This document shows, piece by piece, positions 1-8,110 of a DNA stretch of 47,691 nucleotides. Both the position numbers and the translations under genes were made by a program. Positions within the stretch are counted from its first letter, which is position 1. Each line of letters opens with the position of its first letter. A model generated the notes under the pieces. That model made no database searches and was not told where the DNA came from. It saw only the letters and a program-made list of their open reading frames with translations. Source of the stretch: Neomegalonema sp. (GTDB lineage: Bacteria > Pseudomonadota > Alphaproteobacteria > Rhodobacterales > Rhodobacteraceae); assembly GCA_022760355.1 (NCBI GenBank), contig JALEGB010000055.1, positions 1-47,691 on the forward strand, read 5' to 3'.

Positions 1-70
1 GGCCGTTAAGGCCCGCCGCGCCGATGGTACTCTGGCTTAAGCCACGGGAGAGTAGGTCGCCGCCAAACCT
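1..70 (+). rRNA. rrf: 5S ribosomal RNA, 3' part
   Basis: The first ~70 bases match the 3' portion of a bacterial 5S rRNA: the GATGGTACT block, then a helix arm, then GGGAGAGTAGGTCGCCGCCA, which is the highly conserved 3' side that pairs with the 5' end. The 5' part lies left of the window, so an rRNA operon transcribed on the plus strand ends here. The exact 3' end is set by similarity only and could shift by a few bases. Confidence 0.87.
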
Positions 71-111
71 GATCAGAACACACAGCAAGCTCTCTCTGTA
101 CGAACAAATAC

Positions 112-150
112 AAAAAGCCCCTCCACGCAGAAATGCGGGAGGGGCTTTTT
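112..150 (+). terminator. rho-independent terminator, rRNA operon end (bidirectional)
   Basis: A perfect 13-bp outer stem (AAAAAGCCCCTCC pairing with GGAGGGGCTTTTT) encloses CGCA-GAAA-TGCG, a second stem closed by a GNRA-type tetraloop. The A5/T5 flanks give a U-run in either direction, so it can stop both the rRNA operon from the left and the minus-strand tautomerase gene from the right. Confidence 0.85.
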
Positions 151-161
151 GCGTTATGCGG

Positions 162-542
162 TTAGGCGTATTGAGCCGTGCCTAGGCCAAATGACCAGTT
201 TTCCTTGGCGGTTTCGACCAAGTTTATGAAGACGTCCTCAGTTCGTACCCCTGGTTTTTCTGCGAGTAGCTCTGCTGTTCTCGCATAGAGTGCCTTTTTC
301 TGTTCGACTGAGCGGCTGTTGGTGCAAATGATTTGGATGATCAGCAGGTCGTCGCTGCGCGCAATATCCATATAGTTGGCGCCAAAGACGAAATTCTCCC
401 GCTCGACCTCATGGATCATTGCGAAGAGGTCGTCCTGGGGCACGGCGAAGGTTTCGCGCATTGCCTGATAGATCGATTGAACGGCGGCCTGTCGATATTC
501 AACTGGTCGCCCCCGAAGCATGGTTACGCGTGTCAACGGCAT
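162..542 (-). CDS. tautomerase family protein (Tautomerase_2 type)
   Basis: 126-aa protein starting Met-Pro, so that Pro becomes the N-terminal catalytic base after Met removal, as in the 4-OT/MIF tautomerase superfamily. The C-terminal NWSFGLGTAQYA and central EQKKALYA are typical of the longer ~125-130-aa tautomerases (PF14552 as I recall it), which keep two fused beta-alpha-beta units. The natural substrate is unknown; keto-enol tautomerisation or dehalogenase-like chemistry is possible. It is transcribed away from the LysR gene across a 115-bp shared region, which suggests that regulator controls it. It ends 12 bp from the rRNA terminator. Confidence 0.87.
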   Translation of the reverse strand: MPLTRVTMLRGRPVEYRQAAVQSIYQAMRETFAVPQDDLFAMIHEVERENFVFGANYMDIARSDDLLIIQIICTNSRSVEQKKALYARTAELLAEKPGVRTEDVFINLVETAKENWSFGLGTAQYA

Positions 543-631
543 GATGTTTATCCCTTTGCTTTTAAACGCCTGAGGCGCAGTCGCAGAGAGAGATTGCGGC
601 CTCTTGAAAAATAAGGGAAACTTGCTTTTAC

Positions 632-657
632 GATATCAAAAATAAGATTTTGAAATC
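632..657. promoter_or_regulatory. 26-bp inverted repeat abutting the lysR start codon
   Basis: GATATCAAAA and TTTTGAAATC form a 9-of-10 bp inverted repeat with a 6-bp AT centre, ending at the base before the LysR ATG. It contains the T-N11-A arrangement typical of LysR-family operators. Its position over the usual ribosome-binding site suggests autoregulation plus control of the divergent tautomerase. Functional assignment is inference. Confidence 0.42.
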
Positions 658-1530
658 ATGCGCAGCTTGGATATCCAATCTCTCCGAACCTTCATCCTCG
701 TGGCGGAGACCGAGAGTTTCACCGCCGCCGCCGATCAGTTGGGGGCGACGCAATCCGCTGTGAGCCTGCGGATTCGCCGGCTTGAGGAGATGGTTGACAA
801 CCGGCTCCTCGATCGCACACCGCGTTTTGTGCGGATTACCGAATTTGGATCTGGTTTTCTTGACGAGGCGAAGCGGCTGGTTGCGCATCATGACGCGTTA
901 TTGGCGCGGGCGACGAAGCGGGATGCGATTGCTCCGATCCATATCGGCGTCAGTGATCATGCGGCGGGGCCGCGATTGCCGGAGGTGTTGCGCCGGTTTC
1001 GCCGTCGGGCGCCGACGGCGCCGCTGCGGGTGAGTATCGATTCCTCCTGCCGGCTCAATTCGGCCTTCGACGCAAGGCGCTATGACGCGGTGATCGTTCG
1101 ATCCGATGGCGCGGAGAAAGGGCGTCGCCTCTTTCAGGATCGGGTTGTTTGGATGGCGGCGGATCGCGCCGTTTGGCGTCCGGGTGAGCCGACGCCGCTC
1201 ATATCGGTTTCGGAGCCCTGTCAGCTGCGCAACGAAGCGGCTGCGGCTCTTGAGGCGGCGGGGCATGAATGGTTCGACGCCTTTTGCGGCGGCGGGATCG
1301 CAGCGGCGCAATACGCCATCGAGGCGGGGCTTGGGATCGCCTGCCTCGATTTCCGCAACGCTCCTTCGGGCGCCGTCATTCTTGGACCCGAAGACGGACT
1401 GCCGGAACTGCCGCGGCCGCGGGCGCAGCTTATTCTACGCCAGCGCGGGGAGGACGAAGCGCGCGGGCGACTGATCGACATGTTCGCGGATGCGATGGTC
1501 GAGGCCGACAGCTCGCTCGCCGCGCCATAG
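658..1530 (+). CDS. LysR family transcriptional regulator
   Basis: 290 aa, normal LysR length. Residues 1-60 are the winged helix-turn-helix (LDIQSLRTFILVAETESF, then AAADQLGATQSAVSLRIRRL), followed by a linker helix and a periplasmic-binding-protein-like effector domain from about residue 90. The effector domain is somewhat Arg-rich and diverged, so no ligand can be inferred. The ATG at 658 gives a complete HTH; no Shine-Dalgarno is visible because the operator-like inverted repeat occupies that place. It is divergent from the tautomerase gene, its most likely target. Probably a cytoplasmic activator. Confidence 0.95.
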   Translation: MRSLDIQSLRTFILVAETESFTAAADQLGATQSAVSLRIRRLEEMVDNRLLDRTPRFVRITEFGSGFLDEAKRLVAHHDALLARATKRDAIAPIHIGVSDHAAGPRLPEVLRRFRRRAPTAPLRVSIDSSCRLNSAFDARRYDAVIVRSDGAEKGRRLFQDRVVWMAADRAVWRPGEPTPLISVSEPCQLRNEAAAALEAAGHEWFDAFCGGGIAAAQYAIEAGLGIACLDFRNAPSGAVILGPEDGLPELPRPRAQLILRQRGEDEARGRLIDMFADAMVEADSSLAAP

Positions 1531-1933
1531 GCAAACATGTCCCCCTGGCGTGCAGGGTGGATAAATAATGGCGGGCGCGGCGGAAAAAAATCCGGTCAGC
1601 GATCCAGAGTGAAACTTTCCCCCTAAACGCGCGCCGCGGCTGTCCGCGCTCCAGCGCGTCATGGGCGCGCCAGAGATCGTCGCGGCGGGCGTCCTCCGCC
1701 GCCGCGGCGTCATTGCCGAACGGCGCCGCTAGGCGAGCCAGCGCCGCTCCTCGTCGGTCGGCCGCGCCCTTCGCCAAGGCCTGCCGCCCACTTCAATGCT
1801 GCGTTACGGATCCGTCACATTAGCTCTATTTGTACCGCGCCCATTGCATTTTCAGAGGTTTCCGCATTGCGCCGCAAGCTCAGATTTAGATGCTGCGGCT
1901 GCTAAAGAACGATAGTTCCTTCGGGAGGAAATG
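1531..1933. other. intergenic region upstream of amtB
   Basis: About 400 bp without a convincing gene. A small stem (CCCTG/CAGGG, 1543-1557) follows the LysR stop. A minus-strand open frame through 1430-1777 has a coding-like stretch but overlaps lysR and ends in low-quality sequence. At 1856-1870 the AGG...TTGC arrangement has the GG-N10-GC spacing of a sigma-54 promoter, but the -24 box is poor (AGGTTT instead of TGGCAC), so I treat it only as a weak candidate for nitrogen-responsive control of amtB. Confidence 0.4.
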
Positions 1934-3181
1934 ATGGAAGCCGCGAATATCGCGTGGTTGCTTACGGCGACTGCGCTTGTTCTATTTATGACTCTGCCTG
2001 GACTTGCGCTGTTTTACGGCGGCCTGGTGCGCTCGCGCAATGTGCTCTCGGTTCTAATGCAGTGCTTTGCGATTGCTGCGTCCGCGTCCCTGCTGTGGTT
2101 CGCCTTTGGCTACAGCATCGCCTTTGGCGGCGAGGGCGCCTTTTGGGGAGGGTTAGGCAAGGCGTTTTTGCTCAATATGGATCGCGATCCAACCGCCGAG
2201 GGCGGCGCAATGAAAGCGACCGAGTTGCTGACGGCGCTGTTCCAGATGACCTTCGCAATCATCACTCCTGCGCTGATTATCGGAGCAATCGTTGAGCGCG
2301 CGCGTTTCGGGTTCGTTGTGCTGTTCTCAAGCCTTTGGATGCTGCTCTGCTACGCCCCGGTCGCCCATTGGGTGTGGGGTGGCGGCTTTCTGAGCGCGGA
2401 GAGCGGTCTATCGATTTTCAAAGGCGTCGGCGTTCAGGACCTTGCGGGCGGAGTAGTTGTTCACGTGACGGCCGGGGTCGCCGCGCTGGTGCTGGTTGCC
2501 GTCATCGGCCCGCGCGCCGGGTTTCCACATGAATTGAAGCCGCCGCACCAGCCGGTGTTGGTAATGATCGGCGCAGCCATGCTTTGGGTCGGCTGGTTCG
2601 GCTTCAATGGCGGATCGCCAGCTGCTGCGAATAACAGCGCGGTTCTCGCGGCGCTTGTGACGCATCTTTCCGCTGCGGCGGCCTGCGCCAGCTGGGCGCT
2701 TTGGGAGCGGCTTCGTTTTGGCAAGGCGACGCTTATCGGCATTGTGACGGGCATGGTCGCAGGTCTGGCGTCAATCACCCCGGCGGCTGGGCATGTCGGC
2801 CCGATCGGCGCTGTGATTATTGGCGGCGTCGCCGGCGTGCTGTGTCAGGAAATGATCGGCGTGGTGAAGAACCGCATGAAGTTGGATGACAGCCTTGATG
2901 TCTTCGCCGTTCATGGCGTTGGCGGCATTTGGGGCACGTTGGCCCTGCCATTCTTGGCGGCGGCGAGCCTTGGCGGCGCGGGACTGGGTGAGGCGTCGGT
3001 AATGGCGCAGTTCGCGGCCCAGCTTGTGGGCGTGCTGATTGTCGCGCTGTTTACGGGCGTGGTCACGCTGATCGTGGCGCTGATCGCGAAAAAGCTGGTC
3101 GGCGCGCGGAGTTCGGACGAGGACATTGCGGATGGTCTGGACCTCGCCGATCATGGCGAGAGAGCCTATGAGCTGACTTGA
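1934..3181 (+). CDS. amtB: ammonium transporter, Amt/MEP/Rh family
   Basis: About 415 aa with the usual eleven hydrophobic segments of an inner-membrane Amt trimer subunit. Hallmarks are LFYGGLVRSRNVLS near the N-terminus, the first pore histidine in VVVHVTAG, the FNGGSPAAANNSA loop, and the second pore histidine in AVHGVGGIWGT. It conducts NH4+/NH3 into the cell. There is no signal peptide before TM1. ATGs exist at 1931 and 1934; the GGAGG at 1924-1928 is spaced better for 1934. glnK follows 178 bp downstream, the reverse of the common glnK-amtB order; the pairing implies that GlnK plugs this channel when nitrogen is abundant. Confidence 0.96.
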   Translation: MEAANIAWLLTATALVLFMTLPGLALFYGGLVRSRNVLSVLMQCFAIAASASLLWFAFGYSIAFGGEGAFWGGLGKAFLLNMDRDPTAEGGAMKATELLTALFQMTFAIITPALIIGAIVERARFGFVVLFSSLWMLLCYAPVAHWVWGGGFLSAESGLSIFKGVGVQDLAGGVVVHVTAGVAALVLVAVIGPRAGFPHELKPPHQPVLVMIGAAMLWVGWFGFNGGSPAAANNSAVLAALVTHLSAAAACASWALWERLRFGKATLIGIVTGMVAGLASITPAAGHVGPIGAVIIGGVAGVLCQEMIGVVKNRMKLDDSLDVFAVHGVGGIWGTLALPFLAAASLGGAGLGEASVMAQFAAQLVGVLIVALFTGVVTLIVALIAKKLVGARSSDEDIADGLDLADHGERAYELT

Positions 3182-3257
3182 TCCGGGGCTTTCCGCGGCG
3201 ATGGCGGAGGGGTAGGCTCATGTAAGCAGCTTAACTCGCCAAAAGTGTGTAAGTTGC

Positions 3258-3285
3258 TTGACTTTGTGGTCGCAGCCGCTAAATT
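3258..3285 (+). promoter_or_regulatory. candidate sigma-70 type promoter for glnK
   Basis: TTGACT (3258-3263) and TAAATT (3280-3285) are separated by 16 bp, about 75 bp before the glnK start. Two 14-bp direct repeats, GTAAGCAGCTTAAC (3222-3235) and GTAAGTTGCTTGAC (3249-3262), 11/14 identical and 27 bp apart, overlap its upstream part and could be activator or repressor sites. No good sigma-54 box is visible. Confidence 0.35.
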
Positions 3286-3359
3286 TGCCCTGTACCGCAT
3301 GGAAGCCGGCAAGACGCGCCGGTCCGTGCGGAAAACAGAAACCAGAAGGGAGCACCGCG

Positions 3360-3698
3360 ATGAAAATGATCGTTGCAGTAATCAAGCCGCACGCGCTGGA
3401 AGGCGTTCGCGACGCGTTGAAAGAAGCTGGCGTTGAAGGCATGACCCTGAGCGAAGTGAAGGGTTATGGCCGTCAGGGCGGTCACACGGAAGTGTATCGC
3501 GGCGCCGAATATCAGATTGAGTTCGTGCCGAAGCTCCGCCTCGAGATCGTGGTTGAGAATGAGCGTTCGGGCGAGATCGTGGAAGTGATCGCGAACGCTG
3601 CGCGCACCGGCAAGATCGGCGACGGTAAGATCTTTGTCCTGCCCGTTGAGAATATTGTGCGGGTGCGCACCGGCGAAACCGATCGCGACGCGATCTAA
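3360..3698 (+). CDS. glnK: nitrogen regulatory protein P-II (GlnK/GlnB family)
   Basis: 112 aa, the standard PII length. The T-loop is intact, with Tyr51 in YRGAEY, the uridylylation site. The B-loop (TGKIGDGKIF) and C-loop (VRVRTGETD) that bind ATP/ADP and 2-oxoglutarate are present. PII trimers sense nitrogen, energy and carbon state and control GlnE/NtrB or block AmtB. The start at 3360 has AGAAGGGAG upstream and gives the canonical MKMIVAVIKP; the frame is open further upstream but those residues do not resemble PII. Linkage to amtB favours GlnK over GlnB. Confidence 0.96.
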   Translation: MKMIVAVIKPHALEGVRDALKEAGVEGMTLSEVKGYGRQGGHTEVYRGAEYQIEFVPKLRLEIVVENERSGEIVEVIANAARTGKIGDGKIFVLPVENIVRVRTGETDRDAI

Positions 3699-3713
3699 TC
3701 GCCCCTTGAACCA

Positions 3714-3750
3714 AGTGATCGCCCGTCGCATCGCGCGGCGGACGATCACT
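3714..3750 (+). terminator. hairpin after glnK, possible terminator
   Basis: AGTGATCG (3714-3721) pairs perfectly with CGATCACT (3743-3750), and the inner CCGTCGC pairs with GCGGCGG with one G-T wobble. The stem is strong but no T-run follows, so termination may be rho-assisted or the hairpin may stabilise the mRNA 3' end. Confidence 0.45.
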
Positions 3751-4335
3751 AAATTGCCGAGCGGCGAAACGCGATCTTCGCTGCATGCAGCAATTCGTTG
3801 AACCGACTCTTTAGAGGCGCGCTTGCGGTTTACGCCGCGTAAGAGCGCAATCGGATCAACGCTTCGCTTTTTCCACTCTTCCGGCGCGCTTTGATGGCGC
3901 GATGCGAAAAACTACCCGACGAGCCTTCGTCGCCGCTACGCCGGACATGGCGGATCAAGCGGCTGCTTGCGCCCGGACCTCTGGCGCCGACATCGCGTGA
4001 GCGGATGCGGCGAGGAGCCGAGCGGGGGGTTTTCGTCGGTGGCGTCGGAGGGTGCTCCATCTACATCGCGGGTCGCGTCCGCGTTTGATTTCGAGAATAC
4101 CTACCCGGTTAAAGGCGCCTGGCCGACACTTTCGGCTGGGCGCGTTCACTGCGCGGTACATAATCATCCCTCCTCGCTGGCGGTTCAAGGAAGTATCATT
4201 GCGTCTCAGAAACGCATCTACATACGCGCACACTCTGTGGGCAGAGTCAATATGTGGGGGATTTCCACAGATTGAGTGTGTTTCGATTTCTTGGCGCCTA
4301 GGAGGGTTGAAAATTTCGCGCGTCGGGCGAACGGT
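3751..4335. other. 585-bp region without a supported gene
   Basis: Several short open frames exist on both strands, but none has a clear ribosome-binding site, recognisable motif or convincing composition. Between 4200 and 4300 the DNA is less GC-rich and has small inverted elements (GCGT/ACGC around 4201-4215, CTGTGG/CCACAG around 4232-4273). It separates glnK from the convergently placed chpT end. I see no RNA gene here. Confidence 0.4.
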
Positions 4336-5016
4336 CTAGACCGTCGCCGCAATCAAGACCCGTCCGGCTTCGTCGCCAAAGCTCAGCTCCGCACGTAACT
4401 TACGGGCGAGCCGATGGGCCAACAAGGCCGGCGCTTCCTTCGATAGAAGCGGCCCCTCTTCGAGATCGGCGCGCCCTTCGGCAAGCAGGGTGCGGATGCG
4501 GCTGTCGAACTTAATCGCCGGGCCTTCTCCCATCGCGACGAGCTTGACGCGATCCCCGCCCATAACGGCAATGCGTAGGATCCCGCCGCGGGGCAGCGCT
4601 TCGTACGCGACCAGGGCGATGTTGAGCAGCAGCTGAACGCAGCTGCGCGGCACCGTCTCCTCGCCAGATTGCCAATCCAGGGTTGCGCGACCGCCGGCCA
4701 GATAGGCGTTCATCAGATCCCGGAGCGTCTCGACCTGTTCAGGAGCGCCCTGGGAGCCGCTCGCGCCGAAGGCCATGCGGAAAAACTGCAGCCGTGCGCT
4801 CGCTTGGACGGCGCCGTCGGAAATCACGCCGAGCGCTTGGTCGCGTCCGCCTTGCTCCGCCACTTGCAGAAACTCCACGCCATTATTCAGGGCGTTGATT
4901 GGTCCGGCAAGATCATGACAGACCCGCGACGCGAGCAGCGCGGCGAGCATGTCGCCGTCAATTTCGACGAGTTTGTCGGCTTGCGGTGCTGTGGCGGCGG
5001 TCTGGGTCACTGTCAT
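4336..5016 (-). CDS. chpT: histidine phosphotransferase ChpT
   Basis: 226 aa. His34 in RVCHDLAGPINALNNG is the phospho-accepting histidine of the ChpT dimerisation helix; the C-terminal half resembles a degenerate HATPase domain without ATP-binding boxes, as in Caulobacter ChpT. ChpT shuttles phosphate from the hybrid kinase CckA to the response regulators CtrA and CpdR, controlling cell cycle, motility or gene-transfer-agent genes depending on the lineage. It acts in the cytoplasm. The gene stands alone, divergent from the DUF3553 gene. CtrA and CckA are not in the window, but the flagellar block at 36-44 kb is the kind of regulon this relay governs. Confidence 0.92.
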   Translation of the reverse strand: MTVTQTAATAPQADKLVEIDGDMLAALLASRVCHDLAGPINALNNGVEFLQVAEQGGRDQALGVISDGAVQASARLQFFRMAFGASGSQGAPEQVETLRDLMNAYLAGGRATLDWQSGEETVPRSCVQLLLNIALVAYEALPRGGILRIAVMGGDRVKLVAMGEGPAIKFDSRIRTLLAEGRADLEEGPLLSKEAPALLAHRLARKLRAELSFGDEAGRVLIAATV

Positions 5017-5144
5017 TCCCTCTTAGCGGTGTCTCCGCATGGTTATACGCTGATCACGGTTAACGAGAAGCCGACGACACGCGACTTTCGCGGCAATCTT
5101 TTTACATTGTCCGTAGGAAACCTGTCCAAACGCCGGGAGAAGCC

Positions 5145-5318
5145 ATGGATCTGTTGGAAGTCGGGGCGCTGGTGCGCCATCCGGAGGAGCCTGGCTGGGG
5201 GCTGGGGCAGGTGCAGTCGATCATCGGTCATCGGGTGACCGTGAATTTCGAAGGGGCTGGCAAGCAAGTGATCGATCGACGGATCGTCACCTTAGAGCTG
5301 ATCGAGTTTGACCAATAG
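5145..5318 (+). CDS. DUF3553 domain mini-protein
   Basis: 57-aa protein starting MDLLEVGALVRHPEEPGWGL. The VRHP-x4-WGLGQVQS core and VTVNFEGAGKQVID strand match the DUF3553 family, small SH3-like barrels common in Alphaproteobacteria; similar domains occur at the ends of some helicases and CarD/RapA-like proteins, so nucleic-acid or polymerase contact is possible but unproven. A GGGAGAAG ribosome-binding site lies just upstream. Its stop is followed directly by a strong terminator, so it forms a one-gene unit. Confidence 0.87.
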   Translation: MDLLEVGALVRHPEEPGWGLGQVQSIIGHRVTVNFEGAGKQVIDRRIVTLELIEFDQ

Positions 5319-5321
5319 AAA

Positions 5322-5353
5322 AGCCGTCGCCTGAGCGGCGACGGCTGTGTTTT
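5322..5353 (+). terminator. bidirectional rho-independent terminator
   Basis: AGCCGTCGCC (5322-5331) pairs perfectly with GGCGACGGCT (5337-5346) around a 5-nt loop and is followed by GTGTTTT. Read on the minus strand the stem is followed by TTTCTATT, so it can also end the nfeD transcript that converges from the right. Confidence 0.8.
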
Positions 5354-5377
5354 CGATCGCGTGCGAAGGCCTGAGGC

Positions 5378-5848
5378 TCAGGCGGGGCTGACGATCAGGG
5401 TGACGCCCTCAACATTGCGGATAACCAACGCATCGCCCTTGCGGATGACTGCGTTTGCAACGTCATTGGGCAGCCGCGCGCTCCAGGGGCTGTCGGCCAG
5501 CTGCACCCGTCCTTCGCCATTACTGAAATCCGTCACGGCGAGAACGCGGCGGCCCACCAGCTGCTGGTCGCGCCGATTGAGCATTGGCCGCTCGCTTGCG
5601 GCCGGACCGACGCGGCCGCGAAAATAGGAGCGTCCGAAATAGGTGCTGGCCACCGCGACTCCAGCAAACAGAACTAATTGCAGCTGAACCGGGATTGACG
5701 GCGCCGCAAATGCGAGCGCCGAAATCGCCAAGGCGGAGAGCCCGGCCCAGATCAGGAACAGGCTGCCGGTCAGCAGCTCCAGCATCAACAGCAGCAGCCC
5801 GACGCCAAGCCAAACCCAGCCTGCATCCAGTGTCCAAATAAAGCTCAT
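5378..5848 (-). CDS. NfeD family membrane protein
   Basis: 156 aa. Three hydrophobic helices in residues 8-75 (WVWLGVGLLLLMLELLTG, then LFLIWAGLSALAISAL, then VQLQLVLFAGVAV) are followed by a C-terminal OB-fold-like domain with the typical LVGRRVLAVTDFSNGEGRV and conserved W-S-A-R positions. This is the short NfeD form that lacks the ClpP-like protease domain. NfeD proteins pair with SPFH/stomatin partners to organise membrane microdomains or quality control. It lies 20 bp downstream of the SPFH gene on the same strand and is very probably cotranscribed. Confidence 0.92.
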   Translation of the reverse strand: MSFIWTLDAGWVWLGVGLLLLMLELLTGSLFLIWAGLSALAISALAFAAPSIPVQLQLVLFAGVAVASTYFGRSYFRGRVGPAASERPMLNRRDQQLVGRRVLAVTDFSNGEGRVQLADSPWSARLPNDVANAVIRKGDALVIRNVEGVTLIVSPA

Positions 5849-5868
5849 TTTCCGCCCTCCGCGTTATG

Positions 5869-6801
5869 TCAGGCGTTTTTCGCCTTATCCGCGGCGGCCT
5901 TCGCCAGTTCTGCGACGCCTGCGACGGAGCCGATTACGCTTGACGCTTCGAGCGGCAACATAATGACCTTTTGGTTCGGAGCCGAGCCGATATCTTTCAG
6001 CGCCTCGGTGTATTTGGTGGCGACGAAGTAGTTGATCGCTTGCACATCGCCTTCAGCGATCGCCTTGGAGACCATCTCGGTCGCCTTCGCCTCTGCTTCC
6101 GCGCTCCGCTCGCGGGCTTCCGCGTCGCGGAAGGCGGCTTCGCGGCGGCCCTCAGCCTCAAGAATCTGCGATTGCTTCTGACCTTCGGCGATCAGAATCG
6201 CAGATTGCTTGGAGCCTTCGGCTTCGAGGATGTCCGCGCGCTTCATCCGCTCGGCTTTCATCTGACGCGCCATCGCTTCGGTGATGTCGGCCGGCGGGGC
6301 CAGGTCTTTAATCTCAACCCGCGTGACTTTGACGCCCCAGGGGTTGGTCGCCTGGTCAATCACCGTCAGCAGTCGGGCGTTGATGTCGTCTCGATTGGAC
6401 AGGACTTCATCGAGATCCATTGAGCCGAGAACCGTCCGGATGTTGGTCATGGTCAGGTTAATCATCGCTCGCTCAAGGTCGCGCACCTGGTAGGCGGCGG
6501 AGGCGGCGTCGATGATTTGATAGAACGAAACAGCATCCGCCTGGATCATCGCGTTGTCGCGGGTGATCACATCCTGGCTCGGGATATCCAGAACCGACTC
6601 CATCATATTGAGTCGGGCGCCGACATTTTGGTAAATTGGGATCAGGAAGTGGATGCCCGGCTCCATGGTGCGGACATAGCTGCCGAACGCCTCCATCGTC
6701 CATTGCTCGCCTTGCGGTACGATGCGGACGGCTTTAGCAATAAGCAGGATCGCGAAGACGACGAGAATGCCGATCACAATCAGCGACGCGTCAATAGTCA
6801 T
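5869..6801 (-). CDS. SPFH/Band 7 (stomatin/prohibitin-like) membrane protein
   Basis: 310 aa. One N-terminal transmembrane helix ([20 protein letters not shown]) is followed by the SPFH core ([50 protein letters not shown]) and a long Ala/Glu-rich coiled coil ([20 protein letters not shown]), as in the QmcA/paraslipin group. Such proteins form large cage-like oligomers in the inner membrane and affect FtsH-type proteolysis. The start at 6801 has GGAGAACCCT directly upstream; a longer open frame reaches 7086 but its residues are low-complexity and lack family similarity. First gene of the SPFH-nfeD operon. Confidence 0.94.
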   Translation of the reverse strand: MTIDASLIVIGILVVFAILLIAKAVRIVPQGEQWTMEAFGSYVRTMEPGIHFLIPIYQNVGARLNMMESVLDIPSQDVITRDNAMIQADAVSFYQIIDAASAAYQVRDLERAMINLTMTNIRTVLGSMDLDEVLSNRDDINARLLTVIDQATNPWGVKVTRVEIKDLAPPADITEAMARQMKAERMKRADILEAEGSKQSAILIAEGQKQSQILEAEGRREAAFRDAEARERSAEAEAKATEMVSKAIAEGDVQAINYFVATKYTEALKDIGSAPNQKVIMLPLEASSVIGSVAGVAELAKAAADKAKNA

Positions 6802-7209
6802 AGGGTTCTCCTTTCGGCGCCTGAGGGGGGCCACGGTCGCATTACTGCCTGCGGCGCAGCAAAAAGGGCGCCTTGATCGACCTTGCGTTTGGTGATCGAC
6901 CAGAATCGTTATGTACTCGCTAAGGAGCGATGCAAAAATGGGCCCTTGAGGGGCTGAAACGGGGCGAAGGCGGGGGCGGCGTGGTCTTTCGTTGCGTCCG
7001 AGCGTCGCCTCTCCTAGGAATTGGCGTCGTCGGGCGCATGTCGTGCGTCTGCGGCGCTGAGCTCGCAGCGGGTTGGACTTTGTCATTTGCGGGCGGTAGG
7101 TCCGCTGTGATCGATGGTCTTGATATTACGGTTCAAGACCACGGTTCGGTAATAAGCCGGCGAACTTTCGTCGGGTGGCGACGGCCGAAATAGGGCGGCC
7201 GATCTTGGG
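6802..7209. other. divergent promoter region between the SPFH gene and olsB
   Basis: About 400 bp with no supported gene. It contains a direct repeat TGATCGACC (6874-6882 and 6893-6901), an inverted repeat GGTCTTGA/TCAAGACC (7116-7123 and 7133-7140), and a direct repeat ACGGTTC (7128-7134 and 7141-7147) overlapping the second arm, all 60-95 bp before olsB. A single TGTCAT half-site (7081-7086), reminiscent of a Pho box, is present without a partner. Confidence 0.4.
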
Positions 7210-8043
7210 ATGGTGAGGCGCGTAGCGACGATGCGACTTGACTCTGGACGGTTTACGGTGCGTCTCGCGGAGACGGAAGAGGAGATCGCTTCGGCGCAGG
7301 CGCTGCGCTATCGCGTCTTTGTCGAAGAGATGGGCGCGAAAGCTTCCGAAGAGGATGCGGCCGAAAAGCGTGAGCGCGACCGGTTTGACCCGTTCTGCAA
7401 GCATCTTCTGTTGCTGGACAATAGCATTGAGGAGAGCGGCAACCCGGTCGTGGGCGTCTACCGGCTGCTCCACGGCGCGGATGCTCGGGGGACCGAGGCG
7501 GCGCCGGGGCCCGGTTTCTACACCGCTGGCGAATATGATCTGACCCCGATCATGAATTACCCGCGCGAGACGTTGGAGCTGGGCCGTTCGTGCGTCGCCT
7601 CCGAATATCGGGGGACGGCGGCGATGCAGCTGCTGTGGATGGCGCTTTCGCAATATATCGTCATCCATGACATCGGTTTGATGTTTGGGACGGCGAGTTT
7701 TCACGGATCGGAAATTGAGCCGCTGAAAGTGCCGCTCAGCTTCCTCTACCACAATCATCTTGCGCCGGCGGATCTGCGGCCGCGGACGTTGGATGAGCAT
7801 TATGTCGACATGAATTTGATGCCGCCAGACGCGATCGACCGCACCGAGGCGATGCGCCAACTGCCAGCGCTGATGAAGGGGTATATGCGGCTTGGCGGTT
7901 TCGTCGGCGACGGCGCTTTCATTGACCATGAGTTCAACACTGTCGACGTATGTTTGGTGATGGACACGGAAAAAATCGCCGGCCGCTACAAGAAGTTCTA
8001 CGCGCGTCGCGCGCCGAGCGATCTGGCGCGGATACTCGGTTAG
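7210..8043 (+). CDS. olsB: L-ornithine N-alpha-acyltransferase (OlsB-like, GNAT fold)
   Basis: 277 aa. Matches the OlsB/hemolysin-like acyltransferases related to acyl-homoserine-lactone synthases: EIASAQALRYRVFVEEMG at the start, a DRFDPFCKHLLLLD strand, VVGVYRLL, and ELGRSCVASEYRG. OlsB transfers a 3-hydroxyacyl chain from acyl carrier protein to the alpha-amino group of ornithine, the first step of ornithine-lipid synthesis. The olsA homologue follows 67 bp downstream. ATGs at 7210 and 7231 are both possible and neither has a strong ribosome-binding site. An alternative is acylation of another amino acid; the olsA neighbour argues for ornithine lipid. Confidence 0.88.
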   Translation: MVRRVATMRLDSGRFTVRLAETEEEIASAQALRYRVFVEEMGAKASEEDAAEKRERDRFDPFCKHLLLLDNSIEESGNPVVGVYRLLHGADARGTEAAPGPGFYTAGEYDLTPIMNYPRETLELGRSCVASEYRGTAAMQLLWMALSQYIVIHDIGLMFGTASFHGSEIEPLKVPLSFLYHNHLAPADLRPRTLDEHYVDMNLMPPDAIDRTEAMRQLPALMKGYMRLGGFVGDGAFIDHEFNTVDVCLVMDTEKIAGRYKKFYARRAPSDLARILG

Positions 8044-8110
8044 CGCTGAGCGTCGCGAATGCAGCTCAGCTGCGCGGGGCGCATGGGCGCCGCGGCGAAT
8101 AGGGGGCCAG

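Noticed and set aside
1430-1777. 115-aa minus-strand frame with a coding-like middle
   Set aside because: It overlaps the 3' end of lysR, turns into Arg/Pro-rich sequence there, and lacks a ribosome-binding site. A decayed small gene in 1600-1777 cannot be fully excluded.
3955-4275. Open frames on both strands in the glnK-chpT gap
   Set aside because: No ribosome-binding site, no motif and poor composition.
7128-7147. GGTTCAAGACC considered as a tRNA T-arm
   Set aside because: No acceptor, D-arm or anticodon arm can be folded around it; no tRNA gene was found anywhere in the window.
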